A stretch of 5,939 bases of DNA from Mycoplasmatota bacterium (lineage in GTDB: Bacteria; Bacillota_I; Bacilli_A; Izemoplasmatales; Izemoplasmataceae). A model generated the notes under the pieces. That model did not search any database, was not told where the DNA came from, and worked only from the letters and a program-made list of their open reading frames with translations. Shown in pieces: positions 5,712 through 5,939 of the stretch. The translations under genes and the position numbers were made by a program. The stretch's first letter is position 1; every line of letters starts with the position of its first letter. The stretch is taken from contig DAOVWR010000074.1 of the NCBI GenBank assembly GCA_030636545.1, forward strand, positions 1 through 5,939, in the 5' to 3' direction.

Positions 5712-5939
5712 ATGTATACATATCCAATAGACTTTAATCTATATACAGAAAAAGAAGCGGTTGTCCTTGTTGAGTTTTTAGCGCTTATCGAAGATGCTAA
5801 TGAAGGAAAAGTAGATAAAGATAAGTTAATTAAGATGTATAAGAAATACCGAAACATTATTAATTCAGTCTCGACTGAAAAACAAATGGCTAGAGATTTT
5901 GAAAAGATTTCGGGATATTCAATTTATAATACAATTAAA
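5712..5939 (+). CDS. UPF0223 family protein (YktA-like), 3' end outside window
   Basis: Small soluble protein of unknown function found in Bacilli. 76 residues are visible, of about 90 in the family, and the frame is still open at the window edge. The start YTYPIDFNLYTEKEAVVLVEFLALIEDA resembles, from memory, the YxYPLDxxWTTEE opening of B. subtilis YktA. The later blocks YKKYRNIINS, EKQMARDFEKISGYSIYNTIK also fit the family, whose C-terminal part has an EFEexSGYSxY pattern. No signal peptide or membrane segment is visible and the sequence is mostly helical and charged. It starts 3 bases after the pfkA stop, and GGTGAT (5700-5705), overlapping the end of pfkA, can serve as its ribosome binding site, so it is co-transcribed with pfkA. 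A link to glycolysis cannot be inferred from this alone. Confidence 0.78.
   Translation, partial: MYTYPIDFNLYTEKEAVVLVEFLALIEDANEGKVDKDKLIKMYKKYRNIINSVSTEKQMARDFEKISGYSIYNTIK

Noticed and set aside
1..5939. Use of the Mycoplasma genetic code (UGA as tryptophan)
   Set aside because: The genes carry TGG for tryptophan, read through without in-frame TGA, and end in TAA, so nothing calls for the altered code.

Overview
The window is AT-rich bacterial DNA with short intergenic spaces. All five visible stop codons are TAA, tryptophan is written TGG, and Shine-Dalgarno signals are of the GGAGGTGAT type. A Gram-positive type 2 peptide deformylase, a UPF0223 protein and a GH65 phosphorylase/beta-phosphoglucomutase pair point to Bacillota, class Bacilli. 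The low GC suggests a lineage near the Mollicutes that keeps the standard code (Izemoplasma-, Haloplasma- or Acholeplasma-like). That placement is inference. A very acidic secreted lipoprotein hints at a marine or saline habitat.

Left part (1-3791, + strand): a sugar-use cluster. It starts with the end of beta-phosphoglucomutase (pgmB), which overlaps a complete GH65 disaccharide phosphorylase by 14 bases. A sugar-binding ABC lipoprotein follows after 57 bases, with its own strong ribosome binding site and possibly its own promoter. A hairpin with A and T runs on its two sides closes the cluster and can serve both strands. Inferred flow: the lipoprotein captures an alpha-glucoside, permeases (not in the window) import it, the GH65 enzyme splits it with phosphate to beta-glucose 1-phosphate plus an acceptor sugar, and PgmB converts that to glucose 6-phosphate.

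Middle (3807-4394, - strand): peptide deformylase, convergent with the lipoprotein gene and divergent from the next operon. The 186-base divergent region (4395-4580) holds an extended -10 promoter for def, a TTTACT-17-TATAAT promoter for pfkA, a cre-like site and several inverted repeats.

Right part (4581-5939, + strand): 6-phosphofructokinase of the long type with an ATP-type glycine and a PPi-type lysine, then after 3 bases a UPF0223 protein cut by the window end. The kinase acts downstream of the sugar cluster in glycolysis.

No tRNA, rRNA, riboswitch, CRISPR array, insertion sequence or phage gene was seen, and no gene-free stretch exceeds 300 bases. I found no clearly new system. The points most worth checking are the GH65 substrate, the acidic binding protein, the phosphoryl donor of the kinase and the control sites between def and pfkA.
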